The position numbers were made by a program, and so were the translations under genes. Positions 26,686-37,885 of a stretch of DNA of 64,000 nucleotides are shown here, one piece after another. Positions within the stretch are counted from its first letter, which is position 1; each line of letters begins with the position of its first letter. The notes under the pieces were generated by a model that worked only from the letters and a program-made list of their open reading frames with translations, ran no database searches and had not been told where the DNA came from. Source of the stretch: Tubiluchus corallicola (Eukaryota > Priapulida > Priapulimorpha > Priapulimorphida > Tubiluchidae); assembly GCA_030141605.1 (NCBI GenBank), contig JAQGDQ010002388.1:170452-234451 (forward strand). Reading direction: 5' to 3'.

Positions 26686-28815
26686 CTATTCTTTCGCTAT
26701 CTCCTCTCCTGTCTCTTGGTTAACAAATTTCATTGATAATTTAAACTTTCCACGATTATCAATACCTATCAGTTTTACAAAAACCTTTTCCTCTTCTGAA
26801 ACAATATCTCTGACATGATTTACACGCTCTGGTTTCAATTCACTAATATGTACAAGACCATCATAGTTTCCAAAAAAGTTCACAAACGCGCCAAATTCCA
26901 TAATTTTAACAACTTTCCCAAGATAAATTACACCTACCTCAGGTTCACCAACAATTTGGTTGATTTTTTCTAATGCTAATTCTATAGATTTTTGATTTAA
27001 CCCTGATACATTTACAATACCTGTATCTTCAATATCAATCTTCACTTCCATTGTTTCACAAAGTTCTCGAATAACTTTACCACCAGGGCCAATAAGGTCT
27101 CGTATCTTTTCACGATTAATTTCTATCGTCTTAATTCTAGGTGCATGTGGGCTCACATCATCACGCGCACTTTCAATAACTTGATTCATAATACCTAAAA
27201 TATGTAAACGCCCTTCACGAGCTTGGTTAAGCGCTACTTTCATAATTTCTGATGTTATAGAAGTAATTTTTATATCCATTTGTAAGGCGGTAATTCCTTC
27301 TTCTGTACCCGCAACTTTAAAGTCCATATCCCCTAAATGATCCTCATCACCAAGAATATCCGACAAAACAACGTATTCTTCATCTTCCTTAATCAACCCC
27401 ATTGCAATTCCCGCAACAGGACGCACTAAAGGAACACCCGCATCCATCAAAGATAAAGATGTACCACAAACTGTCGCCATGGAAGAAGAGCCATTAGATT
27501 CTGTAATTTCAGAAACAACACGAACCGTATAAGGAAACCCATCTTTTTTAGGTAATAAAGGATTTAAAGAACGCCAAGCTAGCTTTCCATGGCCAATCTC
27601 ACGTCTGCCCGGCGCACGAAGCATACCAACCTCTCCAACAGAATAAGGTGGAAAGTTATAATGCAACAAAAAATTCTGACGACAATCTCCTAATAAATCA
27701 TCTACAATCTGTTCATCTTCGGCTGTTCCCAATGTTGTGACAACAAGAGCCTGTGTTTCTCCACGTGTAAATAAGGCACTTCCATGAGTCCGTGGTAAAA
27801 TACCAACCTGAATATCCAAAGGACGAACAGTCTTTAAATCACGTCCATCAATCCGAATTTTCGTGTCTAAAAGCTCACTACGAACAATCCTCTTTTCTAA
27901 TTCTTTTAAAACAGAGGGAACAAATGACTCCACAAGAGCCTGAGAAAAATGCTCATTTTCACTTAGGTTTTCTAACACTTGATTCTTAACTTCAGAGACT
28001 TTCTCAAGGCGTTCCAACTTAACAGTTTCCTTATAAGCATCTTTTAAAGAACTTGTTGCCATATTGGCTACAAAGGTAGAAATTTTTTCCTTTTCCTCTT
28101 TTTCTTCATCTTCAGGAATCAACCAAGGATCTTTCGCGCAAAGCTCTGCTAACTCTATAATCATATCAATCACAGGCTGAAAGGATTCATAGCCAAAATT
28201 TATCGCGCCTAACATAACGTCTTCCGACAATTCACACGCCTCAGATTCAACCATTAACACACCTTGCTGCGTACCAGCAACAACAAGATCAAGCAAAGTT
28301 CCTTCGCGCTGCTCCATAGTTGGATTTAAAATATAGTCTCCATCCTGATAACTTACACGACAAGATCCAATTGGCCCTAAAAACGGTATACCTGATAAAG
28401 TCAAAGCTGCAGAAGCTCCGATCATCGCTGCAATATCAGGATCATTTTCATTATCATATGCTATAGTTGTCAAAATTATTTGTGTCTCATTCCGAAATTG
28501 CGGAGCAAAAAGAGGACGTATCGGACGGTCAATCAAACGTGAAATCAACGTCTCACGTTCAGAAGGGCGACTCTCTCTCTTATAAAAACCACCAGGAATA
28601 CGACCTGTTGCATACATTCTTTCTTGATAATTAACTGTTAAAGGAAAAAAATCAATTCCAATACGAGGTTTTTTTTCTGCTGTTGCTGTCGCTAAAACTT
28701 TACTTTCTCCATAGGTCACCAAAACAGAGGCATCTGCTTGCCTCGCTATTTTGCCTGTTTCAATAACTAACTGTTTTCCGCCCCAACTCATTTTTTTCTT
28801 ATATTCACAAAACAT
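26686..28815 (-). CDS. pnp: Polyribonucleotide nucleotidyltransferase
   Basis: Phosphorolytic 3'-5' exoribonuclease of the RNA degradosome, 709 residues. It contains two RNase PH-like domains, then a KH domain ([15 protein letters not shown] near residue 565) and an S1 domain ([20 protein letters not shown] near 628). The N-terminal [18 protein letters not shown] block fixes the start at 28815. It follows rpsO by 126 bases, the near-universal rpsO-pnp order; in enterobacteria that spacer mediates autoregulation, though I see no comparable strong hairpin here. Confidence 0.97.
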   Translation of the reverse strand: MFCEYKKKMSWGGKQLVIETGKIARQADASVLVTYGESKVLATATAEKKPRIGIDFFPLTVNYQERMYATGRIPGGFYKRESRPSERETLISRLIDRPIRPLFAPQFRNETQIILTTIAYDNENDPDIAAMIGASAALTLSGIPFLGPIGSCRVSYQDGDYILNPTMEQREGTLLDLVVAGTQQGVLMVESEACELSEDVMLGAINFGYESFQPVIDMIIELAELCAKDPWLIPEDEEKEEKEKISTFVANMATSSLKDAYKETVKLERLEKVSEVKNQVLENLSENEHFSQALVESFVPSVLKELEKRIVRSELLDTKIRIDGRDLKTVRPLDIQVGILPRTHGSALFTRGETQALVVTTLGTAEDEQIVDDLLGDCRQNFLLHYNFPPYSVGEVGMLRAPGRREIGHGKLAWRSLNPLLPKKDGFPYTVRVVSEITESNGSSSMATVCGTSLSLMDAGVPLVRPVAGIAMGLIKEDEEYVVLSDILGDEDHLGDMDFKVAGTEEGITALQMDIKITSITSEIMKVALNQAREGRLHILGIMNQVIESARDDVSPHAPRIKTIEINREKIRDLIGPGGKVIRELCETMEVKIDIEDTGIVNVSGLNQKSIELALEKINQIVGEPEVGVIYLGKVVKIMEFGAFVNFFGNYDGLVHISELKPERVNHVRDIVSEEEKVFVKLIGIDNRGKFKLSMKFVNQETGEEIAKE

Positions 28816-28941
28816 CTAAATAATACCCTTCAGTAAAAAATTTTAAATATCTACATCTGCCCTTACATCATAAAAATACTAGAAAAACTACAACACGAAA
28901 AACAGAAAATAAACACTATTATCCCAAAATAACCAATAATA

Positions 28942-29211
28942 CTAGCGGCGTAATCCTAAACGATTAATTGTTGTTGTATACCGCTTGTAATCCTTTCGCT
29001 TCATATAATCCAAAAGACTACGTCGTTTACCAACCATGATTAAAAGGCCTCGACGAGAATGAAAATCTTTCTTATGGACTTTTAAATGCTCTGTAAGATT
29101 GGCTATACGAGCAGTTAACAACGCAACCTGAACCTCTGGAGAACCTGTATCTCCATCTGTAACAGCATATTCTTTAATTAATTCACTTTTGTGACTATTC
29201 ACTATCGACAT
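28942..29211 (-). CDS. rpsO: 30S ribosomal protein S15
   Basis: Primary 16S rRNA-binding protein of the small subunit platform, 89 residues, exactly the usual size. The [17 protein letters not shown] and [12 protein letters not shown] blocks are diagnostic. The frame is open further upstream to 29265, but the ATG at 29211 (MSIVNSHK) follows a strong AGGAGG site and gives the standard protein. It begins 31 bases after truB ends. Confidence 0.98.
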   Translation of the reverse strand: MSIVNSHKSELIKEYAVTDGDTGSPEVQVALLTARIANLTEHLKVHKKDFHSRRGLLIMVGKRRSLLDYMKRKDYKRYTTTINRLGLRR

Positions 29212-29242
29212 CTTATCCTCCTTACTTTTACACTCTAAATCA

Positions 29243-30175
29243 TTATGATAATAAATTAAAAACACGACGGGATTTAAAATAATCTTCCTCTAAAACAGCA
29301 AGAGCGACAAGGCACCCTTCATGATGAAGCTGAAATAACGTACCTGGAAGCATATAGCAACAATTATTCCGTAAAAAAATATCTTGCGTTTTCAAACGTT
29401 GTCCTCGCAGTACGCATAAAACTTCATCTTCCTCCAGCACAAGTGCCGGGATGTCGTCCAGCACAATATGCACAGGCAATAAAGCCTCTTTTAAATCTTC
29501 AAGGGTCAATATACCACAATTCTCAAAAGAAACAGCATTTTTTTCACAAAAAGAACCCACACGCTCACGCTTCAAAGAACGAACATACCCATAACATCCT
29601 AAACGATCGCCCATATCACGTGCTAAAGAGCGAATATAAAACCCTTTCCCTGTAACGGCACGAAAAATTGCACTGTTACTATCGGGTATCTCAATGCATT
29701 CCAAAGAATCAATAAAAACCTGCCTAGATTTCAGTTCAACACTTTGACCAGAACGCATTAAAGCATATGCACGTTTCCCACACTGTTTAATCGCAGAATA
29801 AGAGGGAGGAGTTTGCTCAATTGTTCCACAAAATAGTGGTAAAATCGCAAAAATATCTTCAGCAGAAGGACGAGCATAAGAAGAAGCCTCTATCTCTCCT
29901 TCTTCATCATCTGTAAAACGTTTTTCACCCCAGCAAACTTGAAATCTGTAAACTTTTCGCTGCTCTATCATCCAAGAAACTGTTTTTGTCGCCTCACCAA
30001 GAGCAATTGGCAAGATCCCGCTCGCCAGGGGATCTAAAGTTCCGCCATGCCCAACCTTACGAATTCCGACTATTTTTCGAATAGATTGAACAACCGAAAA
30101 AGAAGAAATACCTGACGGCTTATAAACAGATAACCAACCATGAAAAGCAGATTCTTCTCTTATAGATAGCGTCAT
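29243..30175 (-). CDS. truB: tRNA pseudouridine(55) synthase
   Basis: Converts U55 of the T loop of tRNAs to pseudouridine. The catalytic region [23 protein letters not shown] contains the essential Asp47. The C-terminal extension is typical of the 310-residue proteobacterial form. It is part of the infB-rbfA-truB-rpsO-pnp series on the minus strand, 48 bases after rbfA. Confidence 0.96.
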   Translation of the reverse strand: MTLSIREESAFHGWLSVYKPSGISSFSVVQSIRKIVGIRKVGHGGTLDPLASGILPIALGEATKTVSWMIEQRKVYRFQVCWGEKRFTDDEEGEIEASSYARPSAEDIFAILPLFCGTIEQTPPSYSAIKQCGKRAYALMRSGQSVELKSRQVFIDSLECIEIPDSNSAIFRAVTGKGFYIRSLARDMGDRLGCYGYVRSLKRERVGSFCEKNAVSFENCGILTLEDLKEALLPVHIVLDDIPALVLEEDEVLCVLRGQRLKTQDIFLRNNCCYMLPGTLFQLHHEGCLVALAVLEEDYFKSRRVFNLLS

Positions 30176-30223
30176 AAAAACTTCTCTTTTTCTTGAAAGC
30201 TATATAAAGTATTAGCTTTCTTC

Positions 30224-30622
30224 CTATTCCTCATCAGACTCTTTATTTTCAGAAACATACGTTTGCTTTAGCAGCAGTGACATTGCATCTGCTTTATCAA
30301 AAACTGTCTCTAACTTGAATTCTAAAGATGGCAAATACTTTAAGGTAACTTTATCCGCCAACCGGCTACGGAAAAACCCACACGCACGATATAACGACTC
30401 CAAAAGCAGTTCTTGATTCTCTCCGCCTAATGGATAAACAAAAGCTGTCGCAGAACTTAAATTAGGGCTAATCTGAACTTCTGTAACAATAATCGTAGTC
30501 GACGATAAAACAGGATCAATAAAATGTTCTTCCTGAAATATTTCTACAAGTGCAATACGTAAAATCTCTCCAACCCTTAGTTGCCGTAAAGAACGATCTT
30601 TACTTGCTACATAACGTCCCAT
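30224..30622 (-). CDS. rbfA: Ribosome-binding factor A
   Basis: Assembly factor for the 30S subunit that acts in late 16S 5'-end maturation, 132 residues. The KH-like fold is recognisable from SLRQLRVGEILRIAL at the start and LKYLPSLEFKLETVFDKA near residue 92. It lies between infB and truB in the conserved translation block. Confidence 0.93.
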   Translation of the reverse strand: MGRYVASKDRSLRQLRVGEILRIALVEIFQEEHFIDPVLSSTTIIVTEVQISPNLSSATAFVYPLGGENQELLLESLYRACGFFRSRLADKVTLKYLPSLEFKLETVFDKADAMSLLLKQTYVSENKESDEE

Positions 30623-30758
30623 AATCTCATCTCTCTATTTCATTTCCTATGAGTTTCGCACCCATCTTAACTTTTAACTATATTTAGGTTTATAGAAAGG
30701 AATCAGATTTAAGAAAAAGGAAAAACCATAAGAAAATTAGGTACAAAAAAGCTTTATA

Positions 30759-33296
30759 TCAAAGTTTACGAGCGATTTCTTCAACTGTAAAACATTCTAC
30801 AGTATCGCCAACCTTAACATCTTGCCAATTTTCAAATTCCATACCACACTCCTGACCTTCCCGTACTTCACGAGCGTCATCCTTAAAACGTTTCAATTGC
30901 GCAAGGCTTCCTTCATAAATAACAATATTGTCTCGCAGCAAACGAATTTTCGCTCCCCTTACGACAAGTCCTTCTGTCACCTTACATCCTGCAATACGCC
31001 CTACTCTAGAAACATTGAAAACTTCAAGAATAGAGGCATATCCCAAGAAAGTTTCTCGCATGTCTGGCTTCATCATACCAGAAAGAACTTTTTTAATATC
31101 ATCAAACAAATCATAAATAACTGAATAATAACGAATATCAATCCCTTCCTGTTGCGCTAAACTTCGAGCCTGCAAATTTGCACGAACATTAAAACCAATA
31201 ATCAACGCTCCCGCAGTCTGTGCTAATGTAACATCAGATTCACTTATTTCACCGACAGCCGCATGAAGAATTTTGACAGAAACCTCCTCATTGGAAAATT
31301 TCATCATCCCCTGGCTAATTGCTTCTACAGAGCCATGAACATCCCCTTTTATAACAACACTCATTTCTTTCACTTCGCCAGACTCAATCTGAGAAAACAA
31401 ATTTTCCAACGTTGTCTTTTTAATCTCAACAGCTCGTGCTTCGCGCTCCCAATGACTACGCGTCTCACTTATTTCACGGGCACGCATTTCGCTCTTCACA
31501 ACAACAAAACGATCTCCAGCAACAGAAAGACCATGAGCACCTAAAACCTCTACTGGCATTGACGGAAACGCTTCCTTTATTTTCTGCCCACGCTCATTAA
31601 CTAAAGCTCGAGCACGGCCCCACACTTTCCCAGCAACAAAAATTTCTCCAACCTTCAGTGTGCCATGTTGCACCAACAGTGTTGTAACAGATCCTCTACC
31701 TCGTTCCATACGCGACTCTACAACAATTCCTTGCGCTGGGCAATTTAGATTTGCTTTCAAATCTAATACTTCTGCTTGAAGTAAAATTGCTTCCTGAAGC
31801 TTATCAAGATTCAATTTCTTCAAAGCTGAAATATCAACAACAAGAACATCACCACCAACTTCCTCAGGTATAATCTCATGTTGTAAAAGCTCCGTACGAA
31901 TACGAGCAGGATCTGCTCCAGGCTTATCAATTTTATTTACCGCAACAATAACTGGAACAGACGCCGCACGCGCATGGTGAATAGCCTCAATTGTCTGAGG
32001 CATAATTCCATCATCTGCCGCAACAACTAAAACAATAATATCGGTCACCTGAGCCCCACGCGCCCGCATCTCTGTAAAAGCCTCATGGCCTGGTGTATCA
32101 ATAAAGGTAATCCGTTCTCCATTTTCCAACGTGATTTGATACGCTCCAATATGCTGTGTGATACCCCCAACTTCCGCAGAAACTACATCGCTTTTACGAA
32201 ACGCATCAAGTAAAGACGTCTTTCCATGATCAACATGACCCATAACTGTCACAATAGGAGGGCGCGAAATCATATCCTCTTCCGATCCAACATCATCAAA
32301 CAATCCCTCTTCAAACGCCATATCAGAAACACGACGCACACGATGACCAAATTCAGCCGCAACAAGCTCCGCTGTATCCCCATCCAAACTCTGGTTTACC
32401 ATAGCCATATTACCCATCTCCATCAATTTCTTAATAACATTCGGCACACGCTCTGCCATTCGATGTGCTAACTCCTGAACTGTCAAGGTATCAGGTATGA
32501 CAACATCACGTATAATTTTCTGAGCTGGAAGCGCTGTTTTCTTATCTTTTTTTCTCTTCTTCCGACGAACCGGTGCCATTGGAAACGATCTTTCATTTCC
32601 AGAAGGTCGAGCCCGATCTTCCAAAATATCTCCTAAACTTAAACGACCTTTTCCAATAAGAATATCTTCCTGGCTATTTCGTGGAGAACGGCGAGTCCGC
32701 TTTTCTGGTTTCTTGCGTTTCTTTTCTTCCTCACCATCTTCTTCAAAAAAGGCTCTTTTTTTATGAGAAAACGGCTCTTTCTTTTTTTCTTCTTCTAGCG
32801 GAGCGAAGTCTTCAGACGCTAAATCTTGAGGTTTCTCCCACTCTATGGCCTCTTCAGATTCCGGTGCCAAATCGCCCTTATTTTCTTCTTTTTCTTCCAG
32901 CTCCTCAATACTCTCTTGCTTTTCTTCAGCTTGCTCATTTTCAATACGAATCTTCTCAAGCTCTATTTCTGCTTCTTTACGATGTTTTTCTTCTTCAAGC
33001 CTCTGTTTCTCTTCTTCTTTCACACGTTGTAAAACTTCTAAGCGGCGTGCACGCTCTTCACTTGTTAAACCTGTTGAATCTGTTTTATCTTCGGAAGCCT
33101 TTTGAATTACAGATGTCTCATTCACTCCACGCACAGATCGTTTTTTCTTGACCTCAACCGTAACAGCACGTGAACGGCCTCGTACAAAATTTTGCCGTAT
33201 CTCTCCTGTTTCTACTTTTTTATCAAGAACAAGTTTCCCTGAATTTTTTTTTAATTCCAAGGTCTTCCTGCTCCTCTGATTCTTCTTTTCTGCCAT
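30759..33296 (-). CDS. infB: Translation initiation factor IF-2
   Basis: GTPase that brings initiator tRNA to the ribosome, 845 residues. The first 200 or so residues are a highly charged Lys/Glu-rich region, with an IF2-N domain after it. The G domain starts near residue 350: G1 GHVDHGKT, G3 DTPGHEAF, G4 NKID. The beta-barrel and C-terminal fMet-tRNA-binding domains follow. It is preceded by nusA with a 188-base spacer containing an inverted repeat; the ylxR gene that usually separates nusA and infB is missing. Confidence 0.97.
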   Translation of the reverse strand: MAEKKNQRSRKTLELKKNSGKLVLDKKVETGEIRQNFVRGRSRAVTVEVKKKRSVRGVNETSVIQKASEDKTDSTGLTSEERARRLEVLQRVKEEEKQRLEEEKHRKEAEIELEKIRIENEQAEEKQESIEELEEKEENKGDLAPESEEAIEWEKPQDLASEDFAPLEEEKKKEPFSHKKRAFFEEDGEEEKKRKKPEKRTRRSPRNSQEDILIGKGRLSLGDILEDRARPSGNERSFPMAPVRRKKRKKDKKTALPAQKIIRDVVIPDTLTVQELAHRMAERVPNVIKKLMEMGNMAMVNQSLDGDTAELVAAEFGHRVRRVSDMAFEEGLFDDVGSEEDMISRPPIVTVMGHVDHGKTSLLDAFRKSDVVSAEVGGITQHIGAYQITLENGERITFIDTPGHEAFTEMRARGAQVTDIIVLVVAADDGIMPQTIEAIHHARAASVPVIVAVNKIDKPGADPARIRTELLQHEIIPEEVGGDVLVVDISALKKLNLDKLQEAILLQAEVLDLKANLNCPAQGIVVESRMERGRGSVTTLLVQHGTLKVGEIFVAGKVWGRARALVNERGQKIKEAFPSMPVEVLGAHGLSVAGDRFVVVKSEMRAREISETRSHWEREARAVEIKKTTLENLFSQIESGEVKEMSVVIKGDVHGSVEAISQGMMKFSNEEVSVKILHAAVGEISESDVTLAQTAGALIIGFNVRANLQARSLAQQEGIDIRYYSVIYDLFDDIKKVLSGMMKPDMRETFLGYASILEVFNVSRVGRIAGCKVTEGLVVRGAKIRLLRDNIVIYEGSLAQLKRFKDDAREVREGQECGMEFENWQDVKVGDTVECFTVEEIARKL

Positions 33297-33337
33297 AACA
33301 GCTGATTCCTAACTTCAATCTTCCTAAAACAACTCAA

Positions 33338-33362
33338 ACCCATGTTCACACTTAACATGGGT
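33338..33362 (-). promoter_or_regulatory. Perfect 9-bp hairpin between nusA and infB
   Basis: ACCCATGTT (33338-33346) and AACATGGGT (33354-33362) pair perfectly around a seven-base loop. On the minus strand the stem is followed by a T-rich but interrupted stretch. It could be a weak terminator, an attenuator or processing site within the nusA-infB transcript, or a protein-binding palindrome. Confidence 0.5.
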
Positions 33363-33484
33363 AAACTCTTTTTACAACTCTGTAGCCTTTATCACAAGGA
33401 TTACCCAACACAATGAACAAAACAACAGCATTCATATTCACCCAATAAAACTCTCCCTCATATTACCATAAAACGCTCTTTTTT

Positions 33485-35089
33485 TTAAAAAACATCCTCT
33501 TTTTCATTGCTTTCTTCAGTAACTGAAACCGTTTCTTGAATATCAAAATTATCACTTTCTACAGATTCCGGAAACCAAGAAGAGCGCGCTTTCATAATTA
33601 AATCTTCTGCTTCTTTCCTTTTTAGAATTCCCTCTGGAATTATCTCAAAAAGTTCGTCCGTCGATAAGTCTGCAAAATTATTAAGCGTCTTAATATCTAC
33701 TTTTCCTAGTGCAATAATAGCCTCTCTCGGTAATTTTTCAAAAGCTTTTAAATCCTCCGCAATACCAAGAGAAGCGCATTCTTCTAGAAACGATTCCTCT
33801 TGATTCTTCAACCATAAAAGACTCCTCGACTGAAGCTCTTCTACAATTTCTTCACCAAAACCTTCAATCGCTAATAATTCTTCCACAGGAACATATCCTA
33901 TTTCCTCAATAGAACTGAAACCTTCCGCGACAAGAAGATGCGCTATAACATCATCAACATCCAATGCCTCAACAAAAATATGAGACAGTTCTTGAAATTC
34001 CTTTGCACGACGCTCAGACTCTGCACTCTCTGTAAGAACATCTATATTCCAAGAAGTTAACTGAGACGCCAAACGAACATTTTGTCCCCGACGGCCAATC
34101 GCTAAACTTAGCTGGCTGTCTGGAACGACAACTTCAATTCTATTGGCATCCTCATCAACAACAACTTTTGAAACCTCCGCAGGTGCAAGAGCATTAACAA
34201 CTAAAGTTGGAATATCACTTGTCCACTGAATAATATCAATTTTCTCCCCTTGAAGCTCATTCACAACAGCCTGAACACGTGCCCCTCGTAAGCCAACACA
34301 TGCACCAACAGGATCTATACTGCTATCCTGTGTCCTCACTGTTATCTTTGCACGAGAACCAGGATCACGCGCTGCAGCAACAATCTCTATAATATCATCA
34401 TAAATCTCTGGAACTTCCTGCTTAAACAGCTGGATCAGAAACTCTGGATGAGTCCGCGAAAGAAAAATCTGAGCACCTTGCGTATCTGAACGCACGTCCA
34501 TAATCCATGCTCGTATACGATCCCCGTTATAAAAACGCTCGCGCGGAATCATCTCATCACGACGTAAGACAGCTTCTGCTTTCCCTAAATCAACAATAAC
34601 ATTTCCAAATTCAGATCGTTTCACAACACCATTAACAATCTCACCAATACGTTCTTTGTAATCCGCATACTGGCGTTGGCGTTCTGCTTCCCGTATCCGC
34701 TGTGTAACAATCTGACGAACAACCTGTGCAGCAACGCGGCCAAAATCAACAGGAGGCAACGGATCTACATAAAACTCACCAACAGATAAATTCCACCCTC
34801 GATTCTGAGCATCCAATTCTGTTACCTGCATCAACTCATTAAGAACATCCTCTGGCGAGGAGACAATTTCTATATAACGTGCAAGGCATATTTCTCCTGT
34901 GTTCCGATCTATTGAAACACGGATATCATACTCACTACCATATTTGCTACGACCAACTTTTTGAAGAGCTACTTCCATTGCCTCAAAAACAAGCTCTATA
35001 TCAATCCCCTTGTCACGCGCTAAAACATCTGCAACCTGCAATAGCTCTGGGCGCGCATGAACAGCTGACATCTCATCTGTTTTTTTCAT
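33485..35089 (-). CDS. nusA: Transcription termination/antitermination factor NusA
   Basis: RNA polymerase-binding factor that modulates pausing, termination and antitermination, 534 residues. Domain order is an N-terminal polymerase-binding domain, S1 (IGEIVNGVVKRSEFGNVIVDLG near residue 150), two KH domains (including VGLRGARVQAVV and LAIGRRGQNVRLA), and C-terminal helix-hairpin-helix repeats. Its ATG overlaps the rimP stop (TAATG), so the two are translationally coupled. Confidence 0.97.
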   Translation of the reverse strand: MKKTDEMSAVHARPELLQVADVLARDKGIDIELVFEAMEVALQKVGRSKYGSEYDIRVSIDRNTGEICLARYIEIVSSPEDVLNELMQVTELDAQNRGWNLSVGEFYVDPLPPVDFGRVAAQVVRQIVTQRIREAERQRQYADYKERIGEIVNGVVKRSEFGNVIVDLGKAEAVLRRDEMIPRERFYNGDRIRAWIMDVRSDTQGAQIFLSRTHPEFLIQLFKQEVPEIYDDIIEIVAAARDPGSRAKITVRTQDSSIDPVGACVGLRGARVQAVVNELQGEKIDIIQWTSDIPTLVVNALAPAEVSKVVVDEDANRIEVVVPDSQLSLAIGRRGQNVRLASQLTSWNIDVLTESAESERRAKEFQELSHIFVEALDVDDVIAHLLVAEGFSSIEEIGYVPVEELLAIEGFGEEIVEELQSRSLLWLKNQEESFLEECASLGIAEDLKAFEKLPREAIIALGKVDIKTLNNFADLSTDELFEIIPEGILKRKEAEDLIMKARSSWFPESVESDNFDIQETVSVTEESNEKEDVF

Positions 35090-35583
35090 TATTCTAATTC
35101 TTTCTCCATAAACATAAGTGAATCATCCGTTAATACAAGCTTACTCTTCTTTATCATATCTAAAGAAAATGCATATCTTTCACCATCAACATCTAAAATA
35201 ATACGTTGGTCACCATCAACTTCTATAATAACCCCTCGAAAACGACGACGCCCCTCATGAGTATCTGACAATTCTACACGCACCTTTCGACCAGAAAAAC
35301 GCTTATAATCCTCTATCTTTACCAAAGGACGATCAATTCCTGCCGAACTAACTTCAAGAGTATACTCACCGGAAATTGGATCTTCTATATCCAAAACTGC
35401 TGAAACAGCTTTACTAAAAACAGAACAATCATCAATATTGATACCCTTTTGATCTAAACGCTCAATCATAATCTGTAAACAGGGACGAGAAGCTCCTCCA
35501 AATGTAATACGTACAATATTATATCCCATATTTACAGCAACAGGCCTTATTAATGAATCTACTGTCTCTATTACTGTTTTCAT
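35089..35583 (-). CDS. rimP: Ribosome maturation factor RimP
   Basis: 30S subunit maturation factor, about 164 residues. Typical blocks are ISGEYTLEVSSAGIDRPL near residue 80 and a C-terminal small barrel. A TTG at 35619 would extend the frame by 12 codons, but the ATG at 35583 gives the normal N-terminus. It is the first gene of the rimP-nusA-infB operon; a terminator directly upstream separates it from trmB. Confidence 0.93.
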   Translation of the reverse strand: MKTVIETVDSLIRPVAVNMGYNIVRITFGGASRPCLQIMIERLDQKGINIDDCSVFSKAVSAVLDIEDPISGEYTLEVSSAGIDRPLVKIEDYKRFSGRKVRVELSDTHEGRRRFRGVIIEVDGDQRIILDVDGERYAFSLDMIKKSKLVLTDDSLMFMEKELE

Positions 35584-35614
35584 AGCTATATTTTTACCTT
35601 GCAATTTTAAAAAA

Positions 35615-35649
35615 TACAAAAATAAAAGGCGGGTACAATACCCACCTTT
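35615..35649 (-). terminator. Intrinsic terminator of the metK-trmB transcript
   Basis: On the minus strand an 11-base-pair stem (35639-35649 with 35625-35635) closes on a three-base loop and runs into a T-rich tail. The only non-Watson-Crick position (30/44) is a G-U wobble on the minus strand but a C-A mismatch on the plus strand, which supports minus-strand function. It ends transcription after trmB and before rimP. Confidence 0.75.
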
Positions 35650-35794
35650 CTTATATTTTCAAAGGTTCCTAACTTTATAATTAGGTTTCTCCCTCAAAAA
35701 CACAGAGCTCTTCAAACCAAGCTCTAACTTATTAACTTTACAGTATATATAATTTTTTCTGGAAAACAAGTTTTTATTTATAGAAAAATAACCA

Positions 35795-36496
35795 CTAAAC
35801 ACGATAAAAATCAAGATATGCACAATGTGCTCCCTGAGACAAGGCTTTAGATTCGTAGCGAGTCTGGCAAAAATGATCTGGTGGTGGGCATTCCCAGTCT
35901 GCAGCATGCTTTACTTTCCAACGAAATGCAGAATGTGATAGAAAATAACGCAATGCCCAAATAGTATATCCTTCGTGATCACTTGCAAAGCGGATAATTC
36001 CTCCAGGCTGGCACAGTCGTGCAAAAGTATCTAATATCTCCGAATTAATAAAACGGCGACGATGATGTCTACTTTTAGGCCAAGGATCTGGAAATAAAAT
36101 ATAAATACGATTGAGGCAAGCATGCGGTAGAATATTTAAAATATCCCGCGCATCTCCATCATAAATACGAACATTCTTTAGCGATTCAGAAGAAAGAGAC
36201 GAAACTAAAGAAAAAACACCATTTAAAAAAGGTTCACACCCTATAATCGCAACATCTGGAAATGCACGTGCCAACGACAAAAGATGTTCTCCACTTCCAA
36301 AACCAATCTCAAAAAAGCAATAGCGGGCATTAATGTTTGGAAAATATACTCTCCAATCACCTGAAAAATTATTCAAAAAGGAAGGCGCAATACGATAATA
36401 GGGTAGTAAATGCGCAAGAGCTTCTTCTTTTTTATTATTAAAACCAGCTCCACGACGACGTCCAAATGATCGTAAATGATTTGAAAATTGTTCCAA
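35795..36496 (-). CDS. trmB: tRNA (guanine-N7-)-methyltransferase
   Basis: SAM-dependent enzyme forming m7G46 in tRNA, 233 residues. The FEIGFGSGEHLLSLA SAM loop and the hallmark YILFPDPWPKSRHHRRR with RFI following are intact. It starts 27 bases after metK ends, forming a metK-trmB unit terminated at 35615-35649. The long, basic N-terminus (RSFGRRRG) is typical of the alphaproteobacterial form. Confidence 0.95.
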   Translation of the reverse strand: MEQFSNHLRSFGRRRGAGFNNKKEEALAHLLPYYRIAPSFLNNFSGDWRVYFPNINARYCFFEIGFGSGEHLLSLARAFPDVAIIGCEPFLNGVFSLVSSLSSESLKNVRIYDGDARDILNILPHACLNRIYILFPDPWPKSRHHRRRFINSEILDTFARLCQPGGIIRFASDHEGYTIWALRYFLSHSAFRWKVKHAADWECPPPDHFCQTRYESKALSQGAHCAYLDFYRV

Positions 36497-36523
36497 GCGT
36501 TTTTCTCTACTTTCTCAAGAATT

Positions 36524-37690
36524 CTAAAGGAAATACCGCTTTAATTCATTAACAAGATCATCACGTTCCCAAGAAAAATGCCCCTGTGTTGTCGGTGCAC
36601 GACCAAAATGCCCATAAGAAGACGTTTTTTTATAAATAGGGCAGTTTAAACCTAATGCTTTCCGAATTCCTCGTGGCGATAAATCCAAAAGCTCTGGCAA
36701 AATTTTTGCTAAAGAGCAATCATCAACTTTTCCAGTACCATGAGTGTTTACATAAATCGATAATGGATAAGCAATACCAATCGCATAAGAAAGTTGTATT
36801 GTACAAGCGCGTGCTAATCCTGCTGAAACAACATTTCGAGCAAGATAGCGAGCTGCATATGCTGCCGAACGATCAACTTTTGTCGGATCCTTTCCAGAAA
36901 AAGCCCCTCCGCCATGTGGTGCTGCTCCACCATAAGTATCAACAATGATTTTCCGACCTGTCAAACCTGTATCCCCATCAGGGCCTCCAATAACAAATCG
37001 TCCCGTCGGATTAACATACAAATTATCTTTATTACACATCCACCCTGCTGGAAGAATCTTCGCAACCGCCTCAGAAATAGTATTGTAAATAGATTCAAAA
37101 GAAAGCGACTCTTCATGCTGATGTGAAACAACAATAGAATGCGCACCAACAGCGTAGTCTTGGATATACTGTAACGTTACCTGGCACTTTGCATCCGGTA
37201 AAAATCCTGGCAGTTCACCACTACGTCGCTTATCTGCAAGATAGCGTAAAATTTTATGAGAATAATAAATAGGAGCAGGCATGAAATCAGGAGTTTCATC
37301 ACACGCATATCCAAACATCATGCCCTGATCTCCAGCTCCTTCTTCTTTGCGATCAAAGCCGTCAACACCCACTGCTATATCTGAAGACTGGCCATGAATA
37401 TATGAATCAATATCAACATATTGCCAATGAAAACCCTCTTGCTCATACCCTATCTCACGAATAGCTGCACGAGCAACATCCTTGATAACAGAAGGTGTTA
37501 TAATATCCGGCCCACGAACTTCTCCCGCAATTACAACACGATTAGTTGTCACAAGAGTCTCAACAGCAACACGCGAAAAAGGATCTGCCGCAAGATAACA
37601 GTCCAAAATAGAATCCGATATACAATCGGCCACTTTATCCGGGTGCCCTTCGGAAACAGATTCACTAGTAAAAAGAAAGTCTGTACGCAT
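36524..37690 (-). CDS. metK: S-adenosylmethionine synthetase
   Basis: Makes SAM from methionine and ATP, 388 residues. Signatures present are [16 protein letters not shown] near the N-terminus, the [12 protein letters not shown] hexapeptide region near residue 120 and the [19 protein letters not shown] phosphate loop. It is followed by trmB. The 5' region has a promoter candidate but no structured riboswitch that I can recognise. Confidence 0.97.
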   Translation of the reverse strand: MRTDFLFTSESVSEGHPDKVADCISDSILDCYLAADPFSRVAVETLVTTNRVVIAGEVRGPDIITPSVIKDVARAAIREIGYEQEGFHWQYVDIDSYIHGQSSDIAVGVDGFDRKEEGAGDQGMMFGYACDETPDFMPAPIYYSHKILRYLADKRRSGELPGFLPDAKCQVTLQYIQDYAVGAHSIVVSHQHEESLSFESIYNTISEAVAKILPAGWMCNKDNLYVNPTGRFVIGGPDGDTGLTGRKIIVDTYGGAAPHGGGAFSGKDPTKVDRSAAYAARYLARNVVSAGLARACTIQLSYAIGIAYPLSIYVNTHGTGKVDDCSLAKILPELLDLSPRGIRKALGLNCPIYKKTSSYGHFGRAPTTQGHFSWERDDLVNELKRYFL

Positions 37691-37737
37691 AAATTCTCAC
37701 CAATTTCTAAAGATGCTTAAAAGGTTATAAATAAACA

Positions 37738-37769
37738 ATTATAAATAAACTTCTTGCCAGAAATGTCAA
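37738..37769 (-). promoter_or_regulatory. Predicted metK promoter
   Basis: A perfect minus-strand TTGACA lies at 37764-37769. The best -10 is either ATTTAT at 17 bases (37741-37746) or a perfect TATAAT at 20 bases (37738-37743). The -35 is convincing; the -10 choice is open. Confidence 0.5.
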
Positions 37770-37885
37770 GAAAAACAAAAATATTTGATTCTCTATAAAG
37801 CAATCTATAGAACTCTTGGTATTTATTTCCCCAGGAAAATTGATCGATGCATAATAAATTAAGCAAAAATATTAAAAAACGTCTG

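Noticed and set aside
28816-28941. Autoregulatory pnp leader hairpin like that of enterobacteria
   Set aside because: The rpsO-pnp spacer is AT-rich and shows no strong long stem by eye.
37691-37885. SAM-responsive riboswitch upstream of metK
   Set aside because: I looked for a compact GC stem or pseudoknot near the start codon and found only AT-rich sequence with a -35-like box; no riboswitch class can be supported.
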